Source: Pleodorina starrii (taxonomy: Eukaryota > Chlorophyta > Chlorophyceae > Chlamydomonadales > Volvocaceae). Taken from it: 64,000 nucleotides of DNA. The notes under the pieces were generated by a model. It ran no database searches. It was not told the origin of the DNA and saw nothing but the letters and a program-made list of their open reading frames with translations. Location: contig BRXU01000001.1 in NCBI GenBank assembly GCA_030267565.1, positions 3,782,001 through 3,846,000 on the forward strand, read 5' to 3'. Of this stretch, positions 1 to 11,554 are shown piece by piece. The position numbers and the translations under genes are program-made. Every line of letters begins with the position of its first letter. Position 1 is the stretch's first letter.

Positions 1-682
1 CGCCGCTCCCCCGGCTCTAACGACAGCGACGTGGGATGACGCTGCTGAGTCGGCGACCGTGACGTCAGCTGCGAGTCGCCGCCGCCGCCGCCGCCGCCAG
101 TGCCCGCCGTACCAAACGAAGCGGCGCTGGTGTGCGGCACGGGCCACGACGGCGGATCATCGTCCACAAGGGCGGAAAGGGACGGCGGCCCGTGGGTCAG
201 TGAGACGCAGCTGGTTGGCTCGTCCTCCGCCTCGGGCACGGTGGACAGGACGGGCGGCGCGAAGCGGGGCGGCTCCGCAGGGATCTCGAACGCGCGCATC
301 ACAACCGCCAGTGCCGACGGCCCACTGCCGCCGCCGCCAGGGCTGCCGCCGCCGCCGCCGCCGCCGACAGGGCTGCCGCCGCCGCCGCCGCCGCCTACAC
401 CGGCACCACTGACAAGACTGCCGCCGCTGCCGGGACCAGTGCCGCCACTGATCCCCATCGCGGCCGGTGCGTTGAGATCTGGGCTGGCGGCCGTGATCGC
501 CAACTGTCCTTCCGGTTGGGGGGAGCCGTGCAGCGGCGACCCAAGCGGCAGCGACATGGCGGCGGCGGCGGTGGTTGCTGCGCTACCGCCGGCGCCTTTC
601 AAAGTGCGGCCAACCGTCCGCATCTCAGCGATAGCCACGGGTGTCGCCGGGCTGTCCTGGCTAACAAGGTCTGCCCGAGCCT

Positions 683-713
<31 letters not shown>

Positions 714-3700
714 TGAGTCCTCAAAGTCGGTCTGAGTCTGAGAGGCCAGCGGGCTCTGCGCCGCCCCGCCGCTTCCAGGGAACCCCGCTCCGGCGGTAAA
801 GCCGCCCGCCATCTGGGCCAGCAGCGCGCTCCAGGGAGAGGCGTCATCCGGGCCGGCGGCGGCGCCGCCGGCACCTGCAGGAGCGTCTCCACCGCCGCTG
901 CCGCCAACTCTTTCGCGCGTTCCGCTCGCCTCTTGAGGGACACCCGGGCTTGACGCCACCGCCGCCGCAGCCGCCGCCGTGGCAGTCATGGCGTTGGATG
1001 CTGGGATAAGGGAGGAAATGGCGCCCTGAGGGTTGTTGTACGGCACAGTAGGGTTCAGTGACGGCGAGGGGGGCGGGGGCGGCAGCGGCTGCCCCTGCGT
1101 CAGGCTCTCCGAAGAGTTGCTGGCGTCGGACACGTGGACCGACCCGCGGGACAGTCGTGAGTGCGTCGGCGCCGCCGCGCCGGCGGCGCCCTGTGGCAGC
1201 GACGACGCGCGCGAGAGCCCGCCGCCGTTGCTGCCGCCGCCGCCGGCGCCGCCGCTGCTTCTGCGGCCCAGGTTGTCGCTGCCAAGCCGTCGGAGACCTC
1301 CGCCGCCGCCGCCGCTGCTGCCGTCGCCAGCAGCGGTGCGGGCGGCGGCGCTGGTCCGGGATATGCCCGGGAAGCTCGCGCCGACGGAGGGGCTGCACGC
1401 GTCCGTCGAGGCGGCGTTGAAGTGCGACAATGACGACGAGCTGCCGCCTTCGCCGCCGCCGCCCGCCGTCGACCCTGATGCCCGGCGCGAGCCACGCGTC
1501 GCCGCTGCGGCGCCGACGGCGCCGGCAGCGATACTGCTGGCGGCGCTGACGGGCGCGGCCGACGGTGAGGAGCTGTACGGCGATGAGTACGACGTGAAGG
1601 CCGCGGGGTCGAAGCAGCCAAAAGGTGTTGGTGTCAGTGTTAGTGTCGCTGCTACGGGACCGGGAGCCCCAGCCGCATGGGCCGGCGGCGACACGGCGAG
1701 ATTGCCGGGGCGGGCAGCGGCAGATCCGTAGGGGGCGATGGATCGGGCCATGCCGGTTCCGGAGCCATCGTAAGGATTTCCGGTGCCTGGCTGCCGCTGT
1801 TGCTGCTGCTGCTGCAGCAACATTGCGAGTTGGTGGCCGTGCCCGCCGCCTCCGGCGCCGGATAGCTGGGGTGACAGAGAGGGGGAAGGCGACGGTGACG
1901 GCGACGGCGGCCCCGCCAGAGGCACTGAAGGCTGGAGCGGCTGCGGTGGCGGGCTTAGTGTGGCGCCGCTGTTCATCCTCCTCGGGGCCATGACCGCCGC
2001 CGTCGGTGTCCCCGCCCACCAGTCGGTTGCCTGCTCGCTGCGCTCGCGCTCGATGTCCCGCAGCATGCTCTCCAGCATCATGCCGATCTGCTTGAAGGTG
2101 GGCCGCTGCTTGTGCGCGGGCTGCATGCAGTTCGCGACGAGCTGGGAGTAGGGCCGGGGGCAGGTGGGCGGCAGGTGCGGGAAGCCGCGCTGGTGGATCA
2201 GCCGCCCCTGTGGGCCGTACCTCCAGCAGGAGCGGCTGCAGTACAGCTCCCATAGTACGACGCCGTATGAGAAGACGTCGGCGAAGCGGGTAAGGTTGCC
2301 GGCGTGGGTCACTGCGCGCGTCGGGAAGCGAGGCATGGACGCGATGTGGGGATGTCTGGCCATTGTGTGGGGCGGTGGCGTGAGCACGTTTTGACGGCCT
2401 CAAAACTGTGAGTACACGACTTCCCGGACAGAGCAGGTGTTTCCGTTGTTCGTAGGCAACGAACAAAGCAGTATGATATCAAACCGAAATTTATGGCGGT
2501 TCAGAAAACAAACTTCCTTTTTCGAGGCTGAATCTGGCTGAATGTCCTCAGAAAAGCGCTTTGGGTTGAAAGCGTCTTCGTACTTATAATTTTCGCTTAG
2601 CGCCTACTTCACGTGTATAGGATTTTTCCGGGTAATATCTGTAGTTTCGAGGCGTTAGGGTATGTGAAAGATTGGGATAAGGTCGACCAGATGCCAAAAG
2701 CGCGGACTTCCAACGCCATCTTCAACAGGGTTGACCAGCACAGGTGGCCAGCCGGAAAACGTTGTTGGGTAGCAAACCGCATATAGCATATGCGTGTTAT
2801 TATGCATCTAGTATGCGGGGATGCTGCGTGGGGTAAGGAATTGGCGTGCAAAGCGCTTTACGTAAATTTTAGCGGGCGCTTTGCCGCTTTCAGGGTGTTA
2901 TTGCGCAGGAAATTCAGCCGGATTAGCCCCGGAAAAAAGGAAGTTTGTTTTCCGAACAGCCATAAGCAAATCGCCGACGCAGTTTGAATTACAAGTTACA
3001 TCAAATAATTGCACTCGGAGTAGAGGATAATGGTTAATGGAAGCGAAAAAGATGAAGAAGTCAGCAGCGGAAGAAGTCAGGGCGAGCAACGCAGAAACTC
3101 CATGCAACCAGCTGTCCTTGCCAACGAGACATATACACCGGGAGGGACCGGTGCGCTTGTAGGTCGTACTATTTCGGAAAATAGTACGGCACGCATGCTC
3201 CAGCGCTGTTCCCGCGCACATAAAAGGTATTCACATAACTGCTTGGCTTTGTATTGGTTCGTTATATGTGCCCCAGCGGCGAGCAACGCAGAAACTCCAT
3301 GCAACCAGCTGTCCTTGCCAACGAGACACATACAGCGGGAGGGACCGGTGCGCTTGTAGGTCGTACTATTTCGGAAAATAGTACGGCACGCATGCTCCAG
3401 CGCTGTTCCCGCGCACATAAAAGGTATTCACATAACTGCTTGGCTTTGTATCGGTTCGTTATATGTGACCCAGCAGCTTTGGTCACTTAAGCAGCTACTC
3501 ATAAGTGGACATGACCACGCAATCCTCTGAGCTATTACGCGTAGCACGGGATTGTATTATAATAAAAGTCCGGGCATAGTTCTATCACAATGCTTTACAA
3601 TCAAACGTGCTGTGGACGTCATCGATGGAAAGGGCAGTTTAGAAGACGGATGGAAGCACCTGGGAAGTACTGCGATATCCAACCTGGCCTACAGCCGACT

Positions 3701-6700
3701 CACCCTCCGGCGCCGTATAGAACGGCGTTCCCCGCTTCGTGTTGGACACGTGGCTCTGTCGCGGAGGAATAGGAGCAGGAGCTTAGCAGAGAGAAGAGCC
3801 GCAACATCATGCAAACCGTTCGGTAGTATGTGCTATGTATGCTATTGAATCCAACATCCACGCAGCTTAGGTCATTCCTACTCATATTATTTGCTCAATT
3901 TTGTTTGCAGACGCTGGACGGGCTTCAGGCGGGCGGATACATCTCGGACAACTTCGACGGCTCAGGCTGTCCTATCCTCTTCACCGGTTCCGTCTCACCT
4001 GCTCCGCCTGCATGTGCACCGACAGCCCAAAGTCCGCAATCTTAGCGGTGTAACCCAACACGCTGCCGTCGTCGCGGCGGAGCAGCACCTGCAGAGGGTT
4101 TTAAAAAAGCGCGCGGTCGCGGGGTTTGGGGGAGAAGGCCAGAAGGGTGAGTGGGAACAGGAGGAAGAGCTGAAACAGGAGATGGTTGCAGTGGCAGCGG
4201 TGGTCGCACCCGCAGACCCTCGCAGACACGGACTTCAGCCAGAACCTGTGAGGTTCGATGCAAGGCCCTACCCCTCCTCCCTCCTTTATCTGTGGCTCCC
4301 TCCTTTATCTGTGGATCTGCACATCGCCTTGGCGCTCTGAACCCGCTCCAGCCTTCCCCTTTTTTCCTCCGGCCTCTCCTCCCTTACGTTTGCTGGGTTG
4401 AGGTCTCCGTGAATGATGTTGTGTTCGTGCAGGTACTGCAGACCCGCGGCGATCTCCCGGGCCATCTGTGGGGGCGAGGAGGGCGGGCGGGTGGGGGGAC
4501 ACACAGGCGGCGTGTGTGGTGATGGGGGCACAGGGGCTGCAATGAAGAACACGGACATGGGCGGTGTGATGGGACATTTTCCATTGCCCACTCTCCCGCC
4601 CCCACCTGCAGCACCCACTCCATCTGCGGCGCCCCGGTCGCCGGGTTGAGGAAGGATCGCGCCTCGACCGCATGTCTCAGGCTGCCCCCGTCGCAGTACT
4701 CTTGCACGATGTACAGCCTCCACTCCTGGATAACCTCCGTTTCGTTCATGATGTGCAGCCCCGTCATGGCGCCCCCTCGCTGGCTGTCCACGTGCATGGG
4801 CTTCAGGTCGCAGGTGTAGGTGGTGACGACGTTGGGGTGGAAGATGGACTTGGACAGCGCCGCCTCCATCAGCGCTGCGTGGCGGCCCTGCGTCACCGCA
4901 TCCGCGGTCAGGGTCATGGTCTTGACGGCCACCTGCAGACCCTTCCACAGGGCTGGAACGAAGGGGAGGTGCGGGAAGCGGGAGGGGAGGAAGGCGCCAT
5001 GGACGGAGGCAGCGCAGAGGGCATGGTAGGAGGGCGCTTGGGGAGGGTGAAAAGAGCAAGCCAGGGTGTAGAGGTGCGCAGCTCAAGAAAGGAAAGGAGG
5101 AGCGAACACCAACGAAAGGGCGGCAACAGTAGAGGAAGGAGAGCCGTACAAAACACGCCGTGAACTACAACAAAAAAGATGGTTCAGCGGATTGTTGGCA
5201 GCTTTGTTGGGCACCTGGGTTTAGTCGCAAGATGCATTCACCTGAATCGCACGCGCGCGCCCCCACGGCCCTCAACCCATCCACTCACCCACCTTTGTAC
5301 ACCGTTCCAAACGCCCCCGAGCCCAGCACTTGCTGAATCACCAGCTGGTTCTCATTCAGCCGGCTCTCCACATCGGCAGTCATCTCGCTCAGCGCTGTGC
5401 CCAGATCCATCGCCACTGCGGCGGCGGCAGCGGAACCACCAACGCCGCCGCGCCCGCTGAATCCTCCGCCGGCGCCCTTCGAACTGTCGCCGCGAGTGAT
5501 CCCCATCGGCGCCGGCGGCTGGTAACGGGCGTTGCCAGGAAGGCCACCGCTGCCGGTCGGCGGCAGCGGTGACGGCGGCGGCAGCTCGCGCGGGTTGCCC
5601 ACTGCAACCAGGCTGTCCACTCGGAACAGATTGGACAGCGACCCCACCAGCAGCCGGCCCAGGCCGGGCTTGGCGCCGGGGCCCGACGGCGGCGGCGGCG
5701 GCGAGCCCCCGAGCGCAATGGCGCTGTCCGCTGCAGCGCCAATGGCGGCTGCGTTGCCGGTGTTGTTGCGTGTAATGCTGGGAGAGGGGGAGCTGCTGTA
5801 AATGGGCGAACCGCTGTGGTGTGCGGCGGAACCACCACCACCGCCGCCGAGCGGACTGCCGGGGCGATAGTCACCACCGCCGCCGCCGCCGGTGCCGCCG
5901 CCGCTGAGCAGGGCTGGCAGCACGGATGCGCTGGCGCGTTTGGACGAACCGCGGTGTTGAAGCAACGCTGGGTTGTCTTGTACAATAACGGTGGAGCGGG
6001 CGAACGGGGTGGCGGCAGCCGCCGTGGCGGCGATGGCACCAATCCAGCCGCCCCCGCCGCCGCTGCTGCCACCGTCGGCGTCAGCGGCAAAGTACTGTTG
6101 CGCCGGCGGTGGAGGCCGGGCCGCCCACCCGCTGTCAATGGAGCCGCCGTCGACATCAGCGCCGGCGGCGGCACCGCCGGCGCCGGCGGCAGCAGTCACC
6201 GTGTCCCGGCTCCGTTTCGACAAACTGCCGCCGCTGCCACCGGCAGCATCCTCGATGCCCCCACTCGCAATTCGACCATCGCTGCTCATGCCGACGCAGC
6301 TGCCGCTGCTGCCTGCGGGAGGCTCGCCAGGCTGAGCTGCCGCGGCCGCAGGCGTGCGTCCCGGCGCACTCACGGTGGACGAGGCCCTTGCCGGTGCCGC
6401 TGCTGTCGCTGCCGCCGCGCCAACGGCGCCGGCGGTGACGGTGATCTCACCGGACAGGCTACCTGCCGTGGAGCCGCCGCCGCCGCTGCCGCGCCTGCCG
6501 GCGCGTGCTCCGAGCGGATTCCCGACCACTGCCACCACGGCGGCGAACGGCATCACACGCTCCTGCACATGTGCATGCGGGACGCAGCGGGACACGAGGG
6601 GCGAGGGGGTTAGGGAGTGATAATGCGGGGGCGGGGGGGGGAGCGCCGAAGATGTAGGTGCACACCACACAGGACTGGTGCCTCCTGGTTAAGGGGGCCG

Positions 6701-9700
6701 GTTGTGCTTTGCTCCGAACACTGCCGTTTGACGTATGGCCCTGGAGACTATAGGGTATGCGCATGGGTTTGGGTCTTGGCCTTTGGAGATCAGGAAAAAA
6801 ATAACAAAAACAAGGAAGGCAAGGGAGTGCGGATCCTTTCCGTGCCGTCCCCGTTTACTAGTACACGAGGATAGGATTCACAACCACCGCTTCTCGCAAG
6901 AAGGCGTAGTGGTCCTGCGCCCGCCTCCCTGCCTTCCCAGTACGGCAGCTGCGTGACTATTTCTTCCGTACACACACGCCGCATCACGGTAACACATATT
7001 CCGGCGGCCGGCACCGCCAGGCGCCGTCTTCATGCCCCACCTGGCGCGCGGCGTTCCAAGGTGCCGCCGACTGTGCTTCGTTGCCATTCCCCGGTGAGGC
7101 GCCGCCGCTCAAACTCGTGTGGCTCGATAGCGTAGGCATCTCTGCGCTCCGAACGGCTAAGCCGGGCAGTGCGGCGGGTTCCAACTCCACTATTCCTCCT
7201 GAACGATCCAAGCCCCTGTCACCACCATCGCCGCAGCCGCCGCTGCCGCCGCCACTGACGGTGCGTTGACCGCCGTCGGTTGGCCCGGCGGCGGCAAAGG
7301 GCGCGAGCGCGGTCTGAGAAAAGGAGACCGCCGCCGCCGCCACGATGTCCCCCGGCGCGTGCGCCGCATTCAGTATGGGCTCGCCGCCGCCGTCCTGCGA
7401 GCGTGCCTTGTACGACAACACTTCGCCGCGCTCGCCAGCCGCTGCCGCCGCCACCACCGTCGCCGCCGCCAGGCCTCCCACCGTCGCCGCAAGCTCAGGT
7501 TGCAGCAGCTGCGGCGCCGTCACCCTCGTCTCTTCCCGAATGACGTCGCCGCCATCACCGCCATTGCCGCTGGGCCCCAATCGCGCCACGGGCACCTCCA
7601 TTCCGTCGGTCATCCCCGACCGCACCGTGCCGCTGGCGCAGTACGGCACCGTGCCGCTGGCGCAGTACGGCACCGTGCCGCTGGCACAGTGCGGCATCGT
7701 GCCGCTGGCGCCACGATTGAGGGTGTACCCGGCGGCGCCGGGTTCCTTGAAGGCCGTGCCCCCGTGCGCGGAACCCCCGTGTGTCCATGTCGGCTGGCTT
7801 CTCTTGGCGGCGGACGCCTGGCTGTAGCCGGAAAGGCTCTCCAGGGAGGACGCAGCCACCGCCGCCGCCGCCGCCGCCACTGCCGCCGGCTCCAGAGGCG
7901 AGAATCGCCTCAAGCTGCCGCGATCCGAGCCACCACCGCCGACGCCGCCGCCATTGCAGCTGACGGCGCCGCCGACTCCGCCGTCGGCGGTACCGCCCCC
8001 GCTGGCGGCCGATCGCCGCGGCCGGTCATCACGGTCGCCTCTCCAGCAGGAGTTGGGGCCGCCCACGAGCTGCGGATAGCTGGAGCCGCCGCCGTCACCG
8101 CCATCGGCCGCCAGACCCGCCTCCGAAACCAGGCCGTCGGCACCGCTGCTCCGACGGCTTATCCGGCCAGCCTTCTGCGACCACACGCCGCCGATGCCGG
8201 ATCGCACATTAGCCTCCGCCGCCGTCGCCGCAGAAGCAGCAGCGTCAATGCACGCGCCGGCGGCGGCGTCGCCGCCGTCAGGCCGGCGCCTGGCGTTGCC
8301 GCCACCGCCGCCGCCGCCGCAGTTCGACCTGTCGGGGTCGTAGCCCCCCGGCGCGGGGCTGGGGCAGCGCTGCAGGTGCAATAGTTGCTGGGTCTTGCGC
8401 ATGTAGGCGTTATAGTAGCGTGTGCTGCCGTTTCGGCGATCCTGTACGACCAGCAGGATGATGCCGGAGGCGGTCAGGAGCACCACCACCGCCACCACGA
8501 CGACTGGGATCACCCATTTGATGGATGCCTTCTTGTGCGCTGAGGCGTCGACATTCGGGGACGGCGGGTCGTACACTGCGAGTGGAGGCGGCCAACACGA
8601 TGGGGGCGATACAGGCAGTAGTCGGGTACGTGTACCGTAATACCGTAACAACTGTGATGCGGCGGGATGAATCAAAGGAGGAGACGTGTGGCACCGGACG
8701 AGGGCCGGAAGCCAAGTCGCTGCCCGCCCCTCCCGACCCATCCCCTTCCACTCGCCACTTCCACTCGCCCTTCCTCTCGCCGCCACCCAACCTCCCGGCG
8801 TCCAGTGGCAACAGTAACAGTGCATGAGAGTGACATGAGAGTGGCAGTACATGAGAGTGGCAGTACAGAATAGCGGCAATACATGAGAGTGGCAGTACAT
8901 AAGAATGACAGGACATGTGGGGATACCGGCTGACGCCAGTCGCCTGGCACTCCCCACAACGGACTTCCGTCAAGGGGCGCGCGCCCACACACCGGTACCC
9001 GTACGATTCCATTTCCATGGCCACCCGCCGCGCCACCCGCCACGCCGTACCTGGGAGCAGCTCGTCCAGGTCGTACCGCTGGTAAGGCATGATGTCGTCC
9101 CGAAGTACGACGTTCTGCAGACGTATGCCCATGCCCTGCGCAAGGCATGGCGTGGAAGGGTGGGGTGCAGACGTGACATGGGTGAGCAGATCCGCCGTGA
9201 CAATGATGGCCCTCCCTCACGCCTTACGCCAGTCACCAGAGAGCCCACGAGCAGCCAGACACTCCGGACCGGCCTTCTCCGCGATCCATAACCCGCATCT
9301 CACATTCCGCATTCCACACTCCTCACGCGCGCGCCAACCTGCCCATCTCAACAGCACGCCCGCTGACCAGTCAACCACGGACCGGCACAGGCACGCACAC
9401 ACGCACGCTCGCACGCATACATACACAACGCACGCACGCACACGCTCGCACGCACACACAAGCACACGCACGCACAGATGGCACGCACGCACACACCTGC
9501 AGCCACTCGGTGGACAGTCAACGCATCGAAGCCCGTCTAGCGCTGCACCTTGAACGCCACCAACCCCACAATATCTCACATCCCAGCGCGGTACAGTACA
9601 CAGCGCACAGCAAAGCGCACAGCGAAACGCAGCGCCGGACGACCTACGTACCCGCAGGCTTGTGATGGTGAAGGCGCGCGGTCCACTGGCGCTGGCATTG

Positions 9701-11517
9701 AACTCCTGAATGCCCAAGCTCCGACAGGCGGCCCGCAGCTCAGAGCTAGCATTGTAGCCGCCGCCCACACCTCCGCCGGCCGCGGCGGCGGCGCCGCCGG
9801 CGGCGAGGTCCGCCGCCAGTACCGCGTAACACGCTGCCCACAGCGCCAGCTCCTGTCGGGAGATGCTGATCGTGGCCCCGGAAAGCGCCAGCAGCGCCGC
9901 GGGCGGCTGGCCAGGCAGGGAAGGGGAAGGGGAAGCCGACCGGGGCCCCTCCCCCGCCAGCGCCCACAGCGGTAGGTCCAGGCAGCGGAGCAGCGGGCGG
10001 TCGGAGGGCCAGCGGCCGGGGCTGCCCAGACCCACCAGCGTCACGTTGCGCAGCGTCAGACTCAGATTGCTGGCGGCGGCGGCGGCGGAGGAGGAGGAGG
10101 TGCCGTTTGGGCCCCAGGACACCCACGCCGACCGGGCGCCGCCCAAGTCCAGCACCGCCGCCACCGCCGCAGGTGTGCCGTTTGCGCGCGCCGGCGCAGT
10201 GTACGGCTCCAGCACGTAGCTACGCTGCGTAAGTACAACTCGTCCGTACGACCCGGGCGTGAATGCCGTACTCCGATTGTCGTACGTGCTCGTCCGGAGC
10301 AGCACGGCCGCCAGCGTCGGCACACCCGGGTAGGCCTCATAGCCAGACTCCCCGGAAGTGGGGCTCCGACTCACCAGGGGCCCAGCGGAGGCGGAGGAGT
10401 TGAGCGCCGAAACCAGCGCTGACGTGGAATTGAGCACCAGGAGCTGGGGGTAGCTGTCCAGGGGGCTGGGCGCGAAGCGGGCGATGCCGATGGATGGCTG
10501 CGCCAGGGCGAACCCCGGCGGCGGGGCGGACGTGAGGGTGAGGTCGGTCGCGTCGAGGCCCAGGCCGATGAAGCGGGCGAGCGTCAGGGTGGTGGTGGTG
10601 TTGCCGCTGGGAAGAGGGGAAACCTGCGGAGGGGCGGCGATCGAGCGTTACAGTTAACGACCGCGGACCCCAACCCCAAACCCAACCGCGGTTGCTTCGA
10701 TGCGGCTCGTCTTTCGGTGCGTGTGTGGGTTCTTACACCCGGAATCCCACCAGCGGGATTCTGGGAGGTGAGTCCCGGGACTGCCGCTGTGCTGGATGGA
10801 GCACACCCTCCCTCCCACCCACCCACCCACCCACCAAACCCACCCACCCTCCCACCCACCCACCCACCCACCCACCTCAGCGACCTGTACGGCATCCCGC
10901 AGCCACTGCGCCATGTCCGCCGGCAGCGGGCTGGCGCCCGCCGTCGCCGCTGCCCGGGTTTTCAGCCACGTCAGCTCGTACGAATGCTCGTCCGCCGCCA
11001 GTACGAGTGTGACGTTTCGCAGCCTGACGTGCCGCTGGCTAGTACCGTTCTGGTCGGGCCTGTGTAGCGGGTGGCGCACCGCCCAGGCCCCGGGGATATC
11101 GGTATCAGTATCGGGCGGTGCAGCGCACAATAGGAGGGCGGCGGCATGTCGTCAAGGCATATGACGCGCGCCTCATCCGCCGTCTTGGGGCGGCCCGCCC
11201 CTCCCCTCCCCTCACCAGTGATGGAGCCCGGCCACACCCGCGCCATGATCCACTGTAGGATCTAGTCATAACTAGGATCCAGGATGCAGGATCTGGAATC
11301 GTGCCGTACATCTAAGATCGTATATTTAGGGTTTAGGGTTTAGGATCTGCCGTACCTGTCCGCGAAGTACAGCGGCAGCGCCAGCACGCCGGGGTGTGGT
11401 GAGGCCAGGTTGATGAGCGTCAGTCGCTCCAGGGAGAGGCGGGCGGTGGGGGCCACCTCGAACACGGACATCATCAGCGCAGCGTCCAGAACCACCACAC
11501 CCGTCGACGACGACGAC

Positions 11518-11554
<37 letters not shown>

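Noticed and set aside
844..2466. 540-codon minus-strand ORF
   Set aside because: Arg/His/Pro-rich shadow in another frame of the receptor-kinase last exon; the true frame gives DVFSYGVVLWEL and runs open off the window edge.
3077..3490. Overlapping ORFs with repeated peptide sequence
   Set aside because: Produced by the 197-bp tandem duplication inside an intron; no start context or homology.
5816..6613. 265-codon plus-strand ORF opposite kinase exon 9
   Set aside because: Antisense of a Gly/Ala-rich coding exon; GC-rich repeats keep all six frames open.
7266..8384. 372-codon plus-strand ORF
   Set aside because: Antisense shadow of receptor-kinase exon 8, no motifs.
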